Positions 20,658 through 29,526 of a DNA stretch of 64,000 bases are shown here, in pieces. The stretch covers positions 161,996 to 225,995 of the forward strand of contig NZ_JALPNU010000006.1 in the NCBI RefSeq assembly GCF_030851345.1, given 5' to 3'. The stretch comes from Marinifilum sp. D714 (lineage in GTDB: Bacteria; Bacteroidota; Bacteroidia; Bacteroidales; Marinifilaceae). The position numbers and the translations under genes are program-made. The notes below the pieces were generated by a model. It was not told the DNA's origin and made no database searches. It saw only the letters and a program-made list of their open reading frames with translations. Within the stretch, counting starts at the first letter, position 1, and every line of letters begins with the position of its first letter.

Positions 20658-22079
20658 TTATTCCTCTTCTTTGTTTTCTTGTTCAGAAACATCTTCGAAG
20701 TCTACAGTCTCATTATTTTCTTCTACTTTTTTGCCCAGGTAAGTTGGCAATTCCATTCCAGCCATTTTGAACAATTCTTCCATTGGAGGAATCGATCCCA
20801 TCATGCCTTGCATAAAGTTAGCAGTAGATGTTTTGCCATCTTTGCCATTACCATTTTCCCAAACAGTAACCTTATCAATCTTGATGTTCTTGATGGCTTC
20901 AACTTGCGTAGATACCAATTCTGGCAATTTATCCGCAATCATCAACATTACAGCATCCTTAGCGTCGCTACCAGCAGCATTTACAATCTTATCGAAACCT
21001 TCGGCTTGCTTACTCAAAATCTCATAAATACCTTTCGCTTCTGCCTCCATCTTCATGTAAATCGCATCGGCCTCCCCTTTCGCATGACGACGGGTTTGCT
21101 CTGCAATTGCTTCTGCTGCAATCTCAATCTTTTCCTTATCAATTTGTGCTGGCACAACGATATCTGCAGTCTGCGATGCTTTATCACGAACCGCACGAGC
21201 AGCTTCCGCTTTCTGCTCAGCCGAATATGCTTCCTCTAATGCACGTGCCGTAGCAACTTTCTCTGCAGCCGTAGCCAAACGTTCTGCTTCCGCTTCTTTC
21301 TCACGTCTGTCAGCATCCGAATTTGCAACGGTAATCTTTGCCGTATTCTCCCCTTCAACTGCTGTTGCATCTGCCGCAGCCACCTGAACACGTTGTTCCT
21401 GTAATGCATTAGCCTCACCAATAGAACCATCACGATTCTTCTCAGCTACACTCTTCTTCGCATCATTTATCGCCTTTGCAGCAGCTTCCTTACCCAATGC
21501 ATCGATATAACCCGATTCGTCGTTGATATCCGTAACGTTCACGTTGATCAGTTTCAAACCGATCTTTTTCAATTCCGCCTCAACGTTTGAAGATACAGCA
21601 GCAAGGAACTTATCACGGTTGCTGTTGATCTCCTCGATATCCATAGTAGCAACTACCAAACGCAACTGACCAAAGATGATATCCTTTGCCAAATTGCTCA
21701 CATCCACTTGTGACAATCCTAAAAGTCGCTCAGCAGCATTGGTCATCACACCTGCTTCGGTTGAAACCCCAACTGTAAATCGAGAAGGCACGTCAACACG
21801 AATGTTCTGCTTACTCAAAGCATTAGTCAAGTTAATTTCAATTGAAATTGGTGTAAGATCAAGAAATGCATAATCTTGAATAATTGGCCAAACAAATGCA
21901 GCTCCACCATGAATACACTTGGCTGAGCGCGATTCGGCACCACCACCTTTTCCTACCTTACCATACACAACCAAAACCCGGTCGGATGGACAACGCTTGT
22001 ACCTTTTAAAGAAGGATACAATTAGTACGAAAACGAATATTACTGCAGCAGTAATCAAAAGAACAATATATTCTCCCAT
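20658..22079 (-). CDS. Flotillin-family SPFH membrane scaffold protein
   Basis: A 473-residue flotillin. An N-terminal membrane anchor (residues 5-23) is followed by a basic patch (KRYKRCPSDRVLVVYGK) and the SPFH/band-7 domain to about residue 220. Residues 215-350 are rich in Ala/Glu/Lys, with the heptad pattern of the flotillin coiled coil, and the C-terminus ends in an acidic tail. Flotillins oligomerise in lipid-microdomain-like patches of the inner membrane. The gene directly upstream encodes an NfeD-type protein, the usual partner. The pair is probably one operon of general membrane upkeep; nothing in the context suggests a special cargo. Confidence 0.9.
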   Translation of the reverse strand: MGEYIVLLITAAVIFVFVLIVSFFKRYKRCPSDRVLVVYGKVGKGGGAESRSAKCIHGGAAFVWPIIQDYAFLDLTPISIEINLTNALSKQNIRVDVPSRFTVGVSTEAGVMTNAAERLLGLSQVDVSNLAKDIIFGQLRLVVATMDIEEINSNRDKFLAAVSSNVEAELKKIGLKLINVNVTDINDESGYIDALGKEAAAKAINDAKKSVAEKNRDGSIGEANALQEQRVQVAAADATAVEGENTAKITVANSDADRREKEAEAERLATAAEKVATARALEEAYSAEQKAEAARAVRDKASQTADIVVPAQIDKEKIEIAAEAIAEQTRRHAKGEADAIYMKMEAEAKGIYEILSKQAEGFDKIVNAAGSDAKDAVMLMIADKLPELVSTQVEAIKNIKIDKVTVWENGNGKDGKTSTANFMQGMMGSIPPMEELFKMAGMELPTYLGKKVEENNETVDFEDVSEQENKEEE

Positions 22080-22120
22080 AATGTTTTATTATTTAATTGG
22101 ATTTAATGATTATTAATAGA

Positions 22121-22705
22121 TTAACCGATTGGATATACAACAAGAATTTGATCGTTTAGGATCTCGACAACTTCCACAACAGCACCAGTTTTGATATCGT
22201 TTTCAGCATCGGTAATGGCATCCAAAGTTTGTAAGCCTTGTACCTGAATCTGCACTTTACCCATGCCTTTGCGATTACCTGGAATGGTGAGGTATACATT
22301 ACCAACTTTGCCAATTGCATTGTTTAGGTTTAATGTGCCTTCTTCGGTCAATTTTCCCATAAAGTAAAGGATTGAGGCCATTATTACCATCATAATTAAA
22401 CCTGCAATTGTAGCAATAAAAGTAGATATGAAGGGTCCAAATCCAATGTGAACACAAATGATTCCAGTCCAACCAAAAATGGTAAAAAAGGCGATCAGGT
22501 TCTTTAAGGTTAAAAACTGAAAATCGATCCCCGTATCTCCAGAAACATCTGCATCACCGTCAGCAGCAACATCGTCCACATCTCCTCCAAGAAAAGTCAT
22601 TACCATTTGAATAAGAAACAGAACTGAAAATGGTACAGAGATACCCCAGAATATCTTTTCAACAATATCCATGGCACTCCACCAGTCAGAAATTTGTAGT
22701 ATCAT
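22121..22705 (-). CDS. NfeD-like membrane protein, flotillin partner
   Basis: A 194-residue protein with an amphipathic N-terminus, about three membrane segments (ISVPFSVLFLIQMVMTFLGG, LIAFFTIFGWTGIICV and FIATIAGLIMMVIMASILYF) and a C-terminal OB-fold (about 130-194: GKVGNVYLTIPGNRKGMGKV, TGAVVEVVEILNDQILVVYP) that faces the cytoplasm. This YqiJ/NfeD architecture occurs next to flotillins. The flotillin gene starts 41 bases downstream. An Asp-rich loop (GGDVDDVAADGDADVSGDTG) sits between the first two segments. Confidence 0.82.
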   Translation of the reverse strand: MILQISDWWSAMDIVEKIFWGISVPFSVLFLIQMVMTFLGGDVDDVAADGDADVSGDTGIDFQFLTLKNLIAFFTIFGWTGIICVHIGFGPFISTFIATIAGLIMMVIMASILYFMGKLTEEGTLNLNNAIGKVGNVYLTIPGNRKGMGKVQIQVQGLQTLDAITDAENDIKTGAVVEVVEILNDQILVVYPIG

Positions 22706-22837
22706 AATAATTGATTTTGATTTGATCTAAAGTAGTAAGAATTCTTGACCTAACAGTGATTATGCTTAGCTGTTTTTTGCTTTTTAGTTGTATTCTATAT
22801 TTCACATGTTTTTGATTGATTTTTATCAGATAAAAAA

Positions 22838-22863
22838 AAGGAGCATCACTCTGGATGCTCCTT
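22838..22863 (-). terminator. Terminator after the M16 peptidase gene
   Basis: A perfect 10-bp stem, AAGGAGCATC (22838-22847) and GATGCTCCTT (22854-22863), with an A-run on the plus strand that gives a T-run on the minus transcript. Confidence 0.8.
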
Positions 22864-22887
22864 CCATTATTTCTTGATAAATCTTGT

Positions 22888-25713
22888 TTATTTTTCTTTT
22901 GGAGACATTACCACTTCTACTTTTCCTGTTTTAGCAAAGTATTTCTTTGCAAATTTCTCCACCTTTTCTTTGGTAATGGCGTTAATCATTTTTTCATAAT
23001 CTTCAATTGCATCAACACTTTCGCCATAAGTATAGTAACGATTAATTGCATTAATCCAATAACCGTTCTTACGAAGATTTTCCTGATATTCTTTGATGAA
23101 GTTTTCCTTCGTTTCAACCAAGTCATCCTCCTTTACTCCATTTTTAAATAAGCCTTGAATTTCATCATAAACAATACCTTTCAACTTGTCAGCCTTAGCT
23201 GGGTCAGTATCAAAGCGAATAACTAAGTTGTACTCTTCACGTGGGAATTTAGATACATATCCTCTAACTCCAACACCATATGATCCACCTTCTTTTTCAC
23301 GAATCACTTCAAGATATCTCTTATTCAATAGACTAGACACAAAGCTCATCATAAGTTTATTATCCCTTGAATATTTGATATCACCATGTAAGTCGATATG
23401 AATGGTTGTTTTTGGAGTTTCCATTTCTCTTGTAAAATGGTTGTAAGTGTCCTTTTTAGGATAATCTACACCATTATCTTTCCAAGTTTCATCACGATCG
23501 ATATCCTTGATACTTCCCAAATATGTTTCGATTAATGGCTTGGCTTTTTCTACATCAATATTACCAACAAATACGAAAGTAAAATCACTTGCATCAACGA
23601 ATCTTTCTTGATACACTCGCTTCATTGTTTCAAGATTCAAGCTTGCAATCATATCTGTGTTGAATAAGATTGTTCTAGGATTGTGATCAGTTGTAGTAAG
23701 CGAAACAGAATCTCTGAAAGCCTTGTTAACATCAGCACCCATATTGGCTACATAAGCCATATATCTTCCTTTTAATGCGGTAAATGCTTCTTCATCGAAA
23801 CGTGGAGCAACAAAATACATGTGCACCAATTGCAACATGGTTTCAAAATCCTTAACAGATGAGTTTCCACTAAGTCCTTCAGACAATTCACTAATATAAG
23901 GTGAAACGCGAACTGATTTTCCTGTCAATAACTTTTGCAAGCTAGTCTGATCAAACTTACCTAAACCGAAATTAGCAATAAATCCACCTGCCATTTCTGC
24001 TGAAGCTAAATCTTCCACACCGTATAATGAATTTCCACCTTTACTAAATGCTTGCAAACGAATTTCATTTTCTTTGAAATCAGTCTTCTTTACTACTACT
24101 TTTGCTCCATTGGCTAAAGTCCACTCTGTAGCATCAAAACCATTAAGTTCTGCCTCTTTCTTTACCTCACCTGCTTTTGGCACTTCTGCAATTAAAGGTT
24201 CGGTAATTACCTTATCTACGTAAGGTTTTAAATCTGCTTTTCTTACTTTTTCGAGCAAAGCCAATAGTTGCTGTTCAGTTGGCAATTCAACATTTTCTTT
24301 TTCAGGAGCTGTAAATGTGATAATGACATTTTCCTTTGTCATCCATTTTTTCGAAAATGCATTTACCTCTTCAGCCGATATGCCTGGCAATAATTTCTTA
24401 ATTGCTTCGAATTCAAATTCAATTCCCGGAACAGGTTCATTTACCAGGAAGTGTCTTTGGTAACCTCTCACCAATCTATCGTTATGTTGCTTGTTACGAT
24501 CTTTGTATTGTTTTTCAATACTGCTCAACATTTCTGTTTTTGCTCTTTCCAATTCTGTAGCAACAACACCATATCTATTTGCTCTTTCAATTTCTTTTAA
24601 GAAGGTTTCAGCTCCACCAAGTAAATTACCTTCTTTCAAAGTTACACTGTTGTGATAAACATCCATTTTACGAGCTTTATTGTAATAAGCAGCCCATGCA
24701 TTAATAAATGGAGCATTGCCTTTTTGAAGCAATTCATTTAAACGATTTCCTAAAATACTTGAATGCAAATTCTCAATAAGAGAATTACGATAGTATTTCA
24801 TGTTCTTCTCGTTAAACGGAGTTGCCTTATGCTTGTAAAAAACCTCAAATGAATAATTGCTTACCTCAGGATCGGTTATAATACCAACAATTGGTTCTTT
24901 ATTGCCTGGAACATCATAATAAATTCTTTCCTTAGGATTTTTAACAGCTGGAATGTGAGCAAACATTTCTTTGATCTTGTTTTCAAACTTTTCAGCATCA
25001 ATATCACCTACAATTACAATAGCCTGTAGGTCGGTACGATACCAGTCATGATAAAAATCGCGAATAACCTTATGATCAAAGTTATCAATCACATCCAAGT
25101 CACCAATTACATCACGCTCAGCATACTTCGATCCTTTGTAGATTACTTTATTCTTTTCCAGGTAAGCTCTCATACCACCTGATCTTCTGGTTCTCCACTC
25201 TTCGTGAATCACACCACGTTCGCTGTCGATTTCCTTACCTTCTAAACTTAGGTAATTCGACCAATCATGTAAAACCAATAAAGCCGAATCCAAAAGGTTT
25301 TCGTTTGAGGTAGGAATGTTACTCAAATTGTAAACCGTTTCATCAACATTTGTGTAGGCGTTAATGTTTCGACCAAATGCAACTCCATATTTCTCAAGGT
25401 AATTTAGAACTTCTTTTCCAGGGAAGTGTTCAGTTCCATTAAAAGCCATATGCTCCAGAAAGTGAGCCAATCCGTTCTGGTTGTCATTTTCCAGAATTGC
25501 TCCTACATTCTGTACAATATAGAAACTTGCACGATCCTTAGGCTCCTCATTGTGTCGTACGTAATAAGTTAATCCATTTTTTAACTTTCCCGTTCTTACA
25601 TTTGGATCCATAGGAAGTTTGGAATCCATTTGATTTTGGGCTGTTAACATTCCTGTTCCAGCCAATAGCAAAGTCCCACAAAGGCTAACTTTACCAATAA
25701 AATTTTTAATCAT
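22888..25713 (-). CDS. Exported M16 (pitrilysin/insulinase) zinc peptidase
   Basis: A 941-residue protein starting at the ATG whose product begins MIKNFIGKVSL; the in-frame extension upstream (to 25758) would precede the signal peptide and is less likely. The signal peptide ends near TAQ (residue 26). The inverted zinc motif HFLEH is at residues 84-88 (His84, Glu87, His88), with the distal Glu in ERGVIHEEWRT. Two M16 catalytic/structural units with M16_C domains follow, the second half (about 520-940) being the inactive partner. The enzyme degrades peptides in the periplasm. It is a single gene with its own terminator. Confidence 0.92.
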   Translation of the reverse strand: MIKNFIGKVSLCGTLLLAGTGMLTAQNQMDSKLPMDPNVRTGKLKNGLTYYVRHNEEPKDRASFYIVQNVGAILENDNQNGLAHFLEHMAFNGTEHFPGKEVLNYLEKYGVAFGRNINAYTNVDETVYNLSNIPTSNENLLDSALLVLHDWSNYLSLEGKEIDSERGVIHEEWRTRRSGGMRAYLEKNKVIYKGSKYAERDVIGDLDVIDNFDHKVIRDFYHDWYRTDLQAIVIVGDIDAEKFENKIKEMFAHIPAVKNPKERIYYDVPGNKEPIVGIITDPEVSNYSFEVFYKHKATPFNEKNMKYYRNSLIENLHSSILGNRLNELLQKGNAPFINAWAAYYNKARKMDVYHNSVTLKEGNLLGGAETFLKEIERANRYGVVATELERAKTEMLSSIEKQYKDRNKQHNDRLVRGYQRHFLVNEPVPGIEFEFEAIKKLLPGISAEEVNAFSKKWMTKENVIITFTAPEKENVELPTEQQLLALLEKVRKADLKPYVDKVITEPLIAEVPKAGEVKKEAELNGFDATEWTLANGAKVVVKKTDFKENEIRLQAFSKGGNSLYGVEDLASAEMAGGFIANFGLGKFDQTSLQKLLTGKSVRVSPYISELSEGLSGNSSVKDFETMLQLVHMYFVAPRFDEEAFTALKGRYMAYVANMGADVNKAFRDSVSLTTTDHNPRTILFNTDMIASLNLETMKRVYQERFVDASDFTFVFVGNIDVEKAKPLIETYLGSIKDIDRDETWKDNGVDYPKKDTYNHFTREMETPKTTIHIDLHGDIKYSRDNKLMMSFVSSLLNKRYLEVIREKEGGSYGVGVRGYVSKFPREEYNLVIRFDTDPAKADKLKGIVYDEIQGLFKNGVKEDDLVETKENFIKEYQENLRKNGYWINAINRYYTYGESVDAIEDYEKMINAITKEKVEKFAKKYFAKTGKVEVVMSPKEK

Positions 25714-26006
25714 TTGATATCTGTTTTGGTGATTTGATTTTAAAAACTTACCCAACATAAGTGTAAGTTCTTTATAAAATAACGAAAGAAATAGTTATTT
25801 AACAATTCCATTTACACTTTTTAACAATTGGATGATTTCATATTTACAATATAAATCCAAATGTAAATCAATCCCAAAAGCTTCTAGAACATTCACTTTT
25901 CTTCAAATATGCTCGCATTTATTTTCATAAATTTCTAAATTCACCCACCCTTTAATATAGATTTAATCTAAATTCTACATCAAAGCCTAATTTTGATTAT
26001 AAAAAA
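25714..26006. other. Intergenic region between M16 and tricorn genes
   Basis: About 290 AT-rich bases without a credible ORF. It must carry the M16 promoter (minus strand). A -7-like TACATTTG is present on the minus strand at 25865-25858 but without a well-spaced -33 element. Nothing else is seen. Confidence 0.5.
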
Positions 26007-26032
26007 AAGGAGCATCAAATCTGATGCTCCTT
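26007..26032 (-). terminator. Terminator after the tricorn protease gene
   Basis: AAGGAGCATC (26007-26016) and GATGCTCCTT (26023-26032) form the same 10-bp stem as the terminator at 22838, with a different loop and a flanking A-run. Confidence 0.8.
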
Positions 26033-26053
26033 CCTCTAATATCGATACACTTA

Positions 26054-29000
26054 CTATTTGATATCTTCTTCAATCCACTCTGATCGGTTAGGGTTAGCAG
26101 GTGGAATAACTTTTTTCTTTGCTGGCTTATTTTCCAGTTCCTTTAACAACTCTTCCACAGCTCTTTTAACACAAGGATCAATTCCTTTTGCCACCAAGTG
26201 TGGTTCATCGTAAACTTCGATATCCGGATATACACCCACTCCTTCGATAATCCAGTTTTGGTTTTCATCGAAGATACCAAAACGAGGAACTGCAATATAA
26301 CCACCATCAACTAATCCTGCATTACCCGACATGCCAACTAATCCGCCCCAGGTACGAGTCCCAATCAATTTACCCAATCCTTTTTTACGGAAGAAATATG
26401 GGAATGCATCTCCACCTGAAGAAGAATAATGGTTGATTAACATTGCTTTAGGTCCATCATGAGCCACACCAGGTGTTTTCCATGGTTCCAATCCACGTAA
26501 GTGCCAGTATGAAAGTACATCTCGATCTAATAAATCAGCCATATGATCAGGAATGAATCCACCACCATTGTAACGATCATCTATAATCAATGCTTCCTTA
26601 TCGTGATATGCATACATCCCTCTGTGCAATTCACGATTACCTTCTACGGCCGTGTTTGGAACATGAATGTACCCAATTTTTCCGCCTGATAATTTTTCAA
26701 CCATTGCTCTACGTTCGTTAACCCAATCCAGATAAATTAATTCCAATTCGCTGGCTATTGGTTTAATGGTATAGGTTTTAGCTCCCTCATTACTTGGAGT
26801 CGAGTTTACAGTAATTTCAACTCTCTTGCCAACCATATTCTCAAGATACAAATATGGATTTACCTTGGTGGTAACATCATGTCCGTTAATGCTAATCAAG
26901 TACTGACCTTCTGTTACATTTACACCTTGTTCGGTTAAAGGAGAACGTCGTGCCGAATTCCAGTTTTCACCATCGTAGATTTTTGAGATGATGTATCTGT
27001 TGTTTTTCAAATCAGCTTTTAGTTTTGCGCCCAATAAGCCAGTTTGAACTGATTTTACTTTCTCAAAATCACCATAATTCACGTAGGCATGACCTGTATT
27101 CGTCTCCGAAATGATTTCACCCAAAATGTAATCCAAATCTGCACGGTGTGCAAGGTCTTTCACCATCGGTTCATAATCAGCCTTAATTTTCGCCCAATCA
27201 ACACCATGAATGTTTTCTACATAGAAATAATCTCTGAAGATTCTCCAACCGTCGGTATAGATCTGATTCCACTCCTTAACAGGATCAATCTTCATTTCCA
27301 TATCATCAAGATCCAATGCTCCAGACTTTGGTGCCTGACCTTTTGATAAATCTGTAATGCCATAAGTTGAACCAGAACGGTACATGATCTTGCTTCCATT
27401 ATCAGCTAATTCATAATCTGAAACAGACTCAAGTACCACCTCATCCTTTTCTTTTTTAAGAATGTAGTGATGCAAACTACCATTGGTTCTATATAAAATA
27501 CCATCTTCCACAGCCTTTAATCCACTGTAGTTTCCTGATGATACCGGGAAAGCAACTATGCGATTGTTAATGCCATCAAAATCGATCTTAACCTTTAGCT
27601 TTCTCTCTTCTTTTGCATCAGGTTTCGATTTTTTCTTCGATTTTGATGATTCTTTCACCTCTTCCTTATACTCTTCAACATCAGTTTTTAGTGGGAACAA
27701 TTTTGGTCCATCGGCTTTTAAAGCCATTGCATAAATTCGAGTTGCATTATTATACAAGTAATTGAACTCAAAACTTGAAAAATCAAGGTTAAAATCTCTA
27801 TTCGATAGGAAATAAATAAAGTTTCCATCTTTAGAGAATACAGGAGAAGAATCGCCAAATGTATCATTGGTTAAAGCATGTTTCTTACCTGTTGAAAGTT
27901 GGTAAACCCAAATTGCACCTTGTCCGTTAGAGCTATCTTTTACGTATGCAATCCAATCTGAATCTGGCGAAACAGAGAAATCTCTAATTTCATTTCTATT
28001 GGCTTTATCAATCACTTTTAATTCGCCAGTTTCAACATTGATTAACTTCAGTTTTAAACTGCGATCGAAGAAAACCAGATACTTACTATCTGGAGTCCAT
28101 TTTGGTTGATACATCCAAGAAGAAGATCCTTTGGTAATTTGTTTTGCCTTAGCTCCCTTCTTGTTTTCCAATAAATAGATTTCATACTCTCCAGTAGCAT
28201 CCGAATAGTAAGAAATATACTTTCCATTAGGAGACCAGCTTGGAGACATTTCCCTAACACCTTGTGTTTGCGTTAAGTTAATTGTAGATCCATTTTTAGC
28301 CGGAACAGAGAAAATATCACCACGAGCATCGAATAAAGCACGTTTTCCTGAAGGAGAAACAGCCCAATTCTCAATGAATCCTTTCACATTTTTGTAGAAT
28401 GGTAATGTGTTTGGATTATCAAAATTGATATTTACAACTACGCGTTCTTCCTTACCTGTTTCCAAATTTAATTTGTATAGTTGTCCTCCATTTTCATAGG
28501 CAATTTGTCCATTCTCTCCCGATGGCCACATCACATCAAAATTCTTGTGATGAGTTATTTGAGACAATTCCTTACTGTCTACATCATATTTGTAAATATT
28601 CAGTTTCAAGTCACGATCTGAAGCAAAGTAAATTGCATTCTTGTACCATGAAGGAATCTGGTCGGAACCAACAAACTTCGTTATTCTTTCCGATTGATCC
28701 TTCTCTAAATCGTAAATCCAAAGATCGGCCGCACGTCCTCCCTTGTATCTCTTCCAAGTACGGAATTCACGGCTAATTGGAGCAAAACACATTTTAGTGG
28801 CATCTGGTGAGAACACACCAAATCCACCTTCCGGAATTTGAAGTTCTTCTTCCATTCCTCCATCAATACCAACTTTAAAGTATTTACCATTTCTTTCACC
28901 AAAAGCAGTACGATTCATACGCACCAGGATAGATTTACTATCTGGTGTCCAGTCCAGAACAACATTATCAAAACCTCCACGTGGTGGCATTAAACCAACC

Positions 29001-29332
29001 GAATTGTAATAAGTTAACTGTTTTGGAGTACCTCCTGTTGCAGGCATTACATAAACCTGACGACTGCCAGAATATTCACCTGAAAATGCAATCCACTTTC
29101 CATCTGGAGAAATTTTAGGGAATAATTCCATTCCCATATGAGAAGTTAAACGTGTTGCGTCGCCACCATTTGAATCTACAGTCCAAATATCGCCAGCATA
29201 CACAAATGCGATTAAATTGTTATTAATGTCAGGATATCGCAATAAACGAACATCCTCTTTTGCATGAGCACTTCCAATAATGCTCATAAGAACGGTGAAC
29301 AATACACCAATTCTCAATCTGATTTTTAGCAT
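26054..29332 (-). CDS. Exported tricorn-protease homologue (S41)
   Basis: A 1092-residue protein. A signal peptide (to about SAHA, residue 24) is followed by WD40-like beta-propeller repeats (residues about 30-560, many SPDGKWIAF-type strands), a Lys-rich linker (about 575-600), the helical C1 domain, a PDZ domain (about 775-865) and the S41 core. Catalytic residues by analogy with Thermoplasma tricorn: His748 (NTGHAYVNYG), Ser972 (YSSSGGDAFP) and a Glu in NWIIEGVG. Tricorn cuts short peptides released by other proteases; here it would act in the periplasm. It is a monocistronic gene upstream of the M16 peptidase gene. Confidence 0.92.
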   Translation of the reverse strand: MLKIRLRIGVLFTVLMSIIGSAHAKEDVRLLRYPDINNNLIAFVYAGDIWTVDSNGGDATRLTSHMGMELFPKISPDGKWIAFSGEYSGSRQVYVMPATGGTPKQLTYYNSVGLMPPRGGFDNVVLDWTPDSKSILVRMNRTAFGERNGKYFKVGIDGGMEEELQIPEGGFGVFSPDATKMCFAPISREFRTWKRYKGGRAADLWIYDLEKDQSERITKFVGSDQIPSWYKNAIYFASDRDLKLNIYKYDVDSKELSQITHHKNFDVMWPSGENGQIAYENGGQLYKLNLETGKEERVVVNINFDNPNTLPFYKNVKGFIENWAVSPSGKRALFDARGDIFSVPAKNGSTINLTQTQGVREMSPSWSPNGKYISYYSDATGEYEIYLLENKKGAKAKQITKGSSSWMYQPKWTPDSKYLVFFDRSLKLKLINVETGELKVIDKANRNEIRDFSVSPDSDWIAYVKDSSNGQGAIWVYQLSTGKKHALTNDTFGDSSPVFSKDGNFIYFLSNRDFNLDFSSFEFNYLYNNATRIYAMALKADGPKLFPLKTDVEEYKEEVKESSKSKKKSKPDAKEERKLKVKIDFDGINNRIVAFPVSSGNYSGLKAVEDGILYRTNGSLHHYILKKEKDEVVLESVSDYELADNGSKIMYRSGSTYGITDLSKGQAPKSGALDLDDMEMKIDPVKEWNQIYTDGWRIFRDYFYVENIHGVDWAKIKADYEPMVKDLAHRADLDYILGEIISETNTGHAYVNYGDFEKVKSVQTGLLGAKLKADLKNNRYIISKIYDGENWNSARRSPLTEQGVNVTEGQYLISINGHDVTTKVNPYLYLENMVGKRVEITVNSTPSNEGAKTYTIKPIASELELIYLDWVNERRAMVEKLSGGKIGYIHVPNTAVEGNRELHRGMYAYHDKEALIIDDRYNGGGFIPDHMADLLDRDVLSYWHLRGLEPWKTPGVAHDGPKAMLINHYSSSGGDAFPYFFRKKGLGKLIGTRTWGGLVGMSGNAGLVDGGYIAVPRFGIFDENQNWIIEGVGVYPDIEVYDEPHLVAKGIDPCVKRAVEELLKELENKPAKKKVIPPANPNRSEWIEEDIK

Positions 29333-29390
29333 GTTACTAGTATTTGTGAATTAAGGATCTCAATTAAAAAATTGATGTAGTGAAGCTACA

Positions 29391-29424
29391 AAAAAAGTGG
29401 CATCCTCCGAGAAGAATACCACTT
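29391..29424 (-). terminator. Terminator after the GH97 gene
   Basis: AAGTGG..AT (29395-29403) and AT.CCACTT (29416-29424) form a stem with one mismatch; an A-run on the plus strand gives a T-run on the minus transcript. Confidence 0.6.
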
Positions 29425-29526
29425 AAAATGATTTATTTCCGATTTGCGTAAAGTTTTATACTCAATATCAAAAAGCTGTCGGTATAATACTCGAAATAAC
29501 ACTTTTAATAAAATGAGTATTAAAAA

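Noticed and set aside
20598..21239. 213-codon open frame on the plus strand opposite the flotillin gene
   Set aside because: It is antisense to a clear flotillin and its product is Phe/Cys/His-rich without any motif; codon use is not that of the neighbours.
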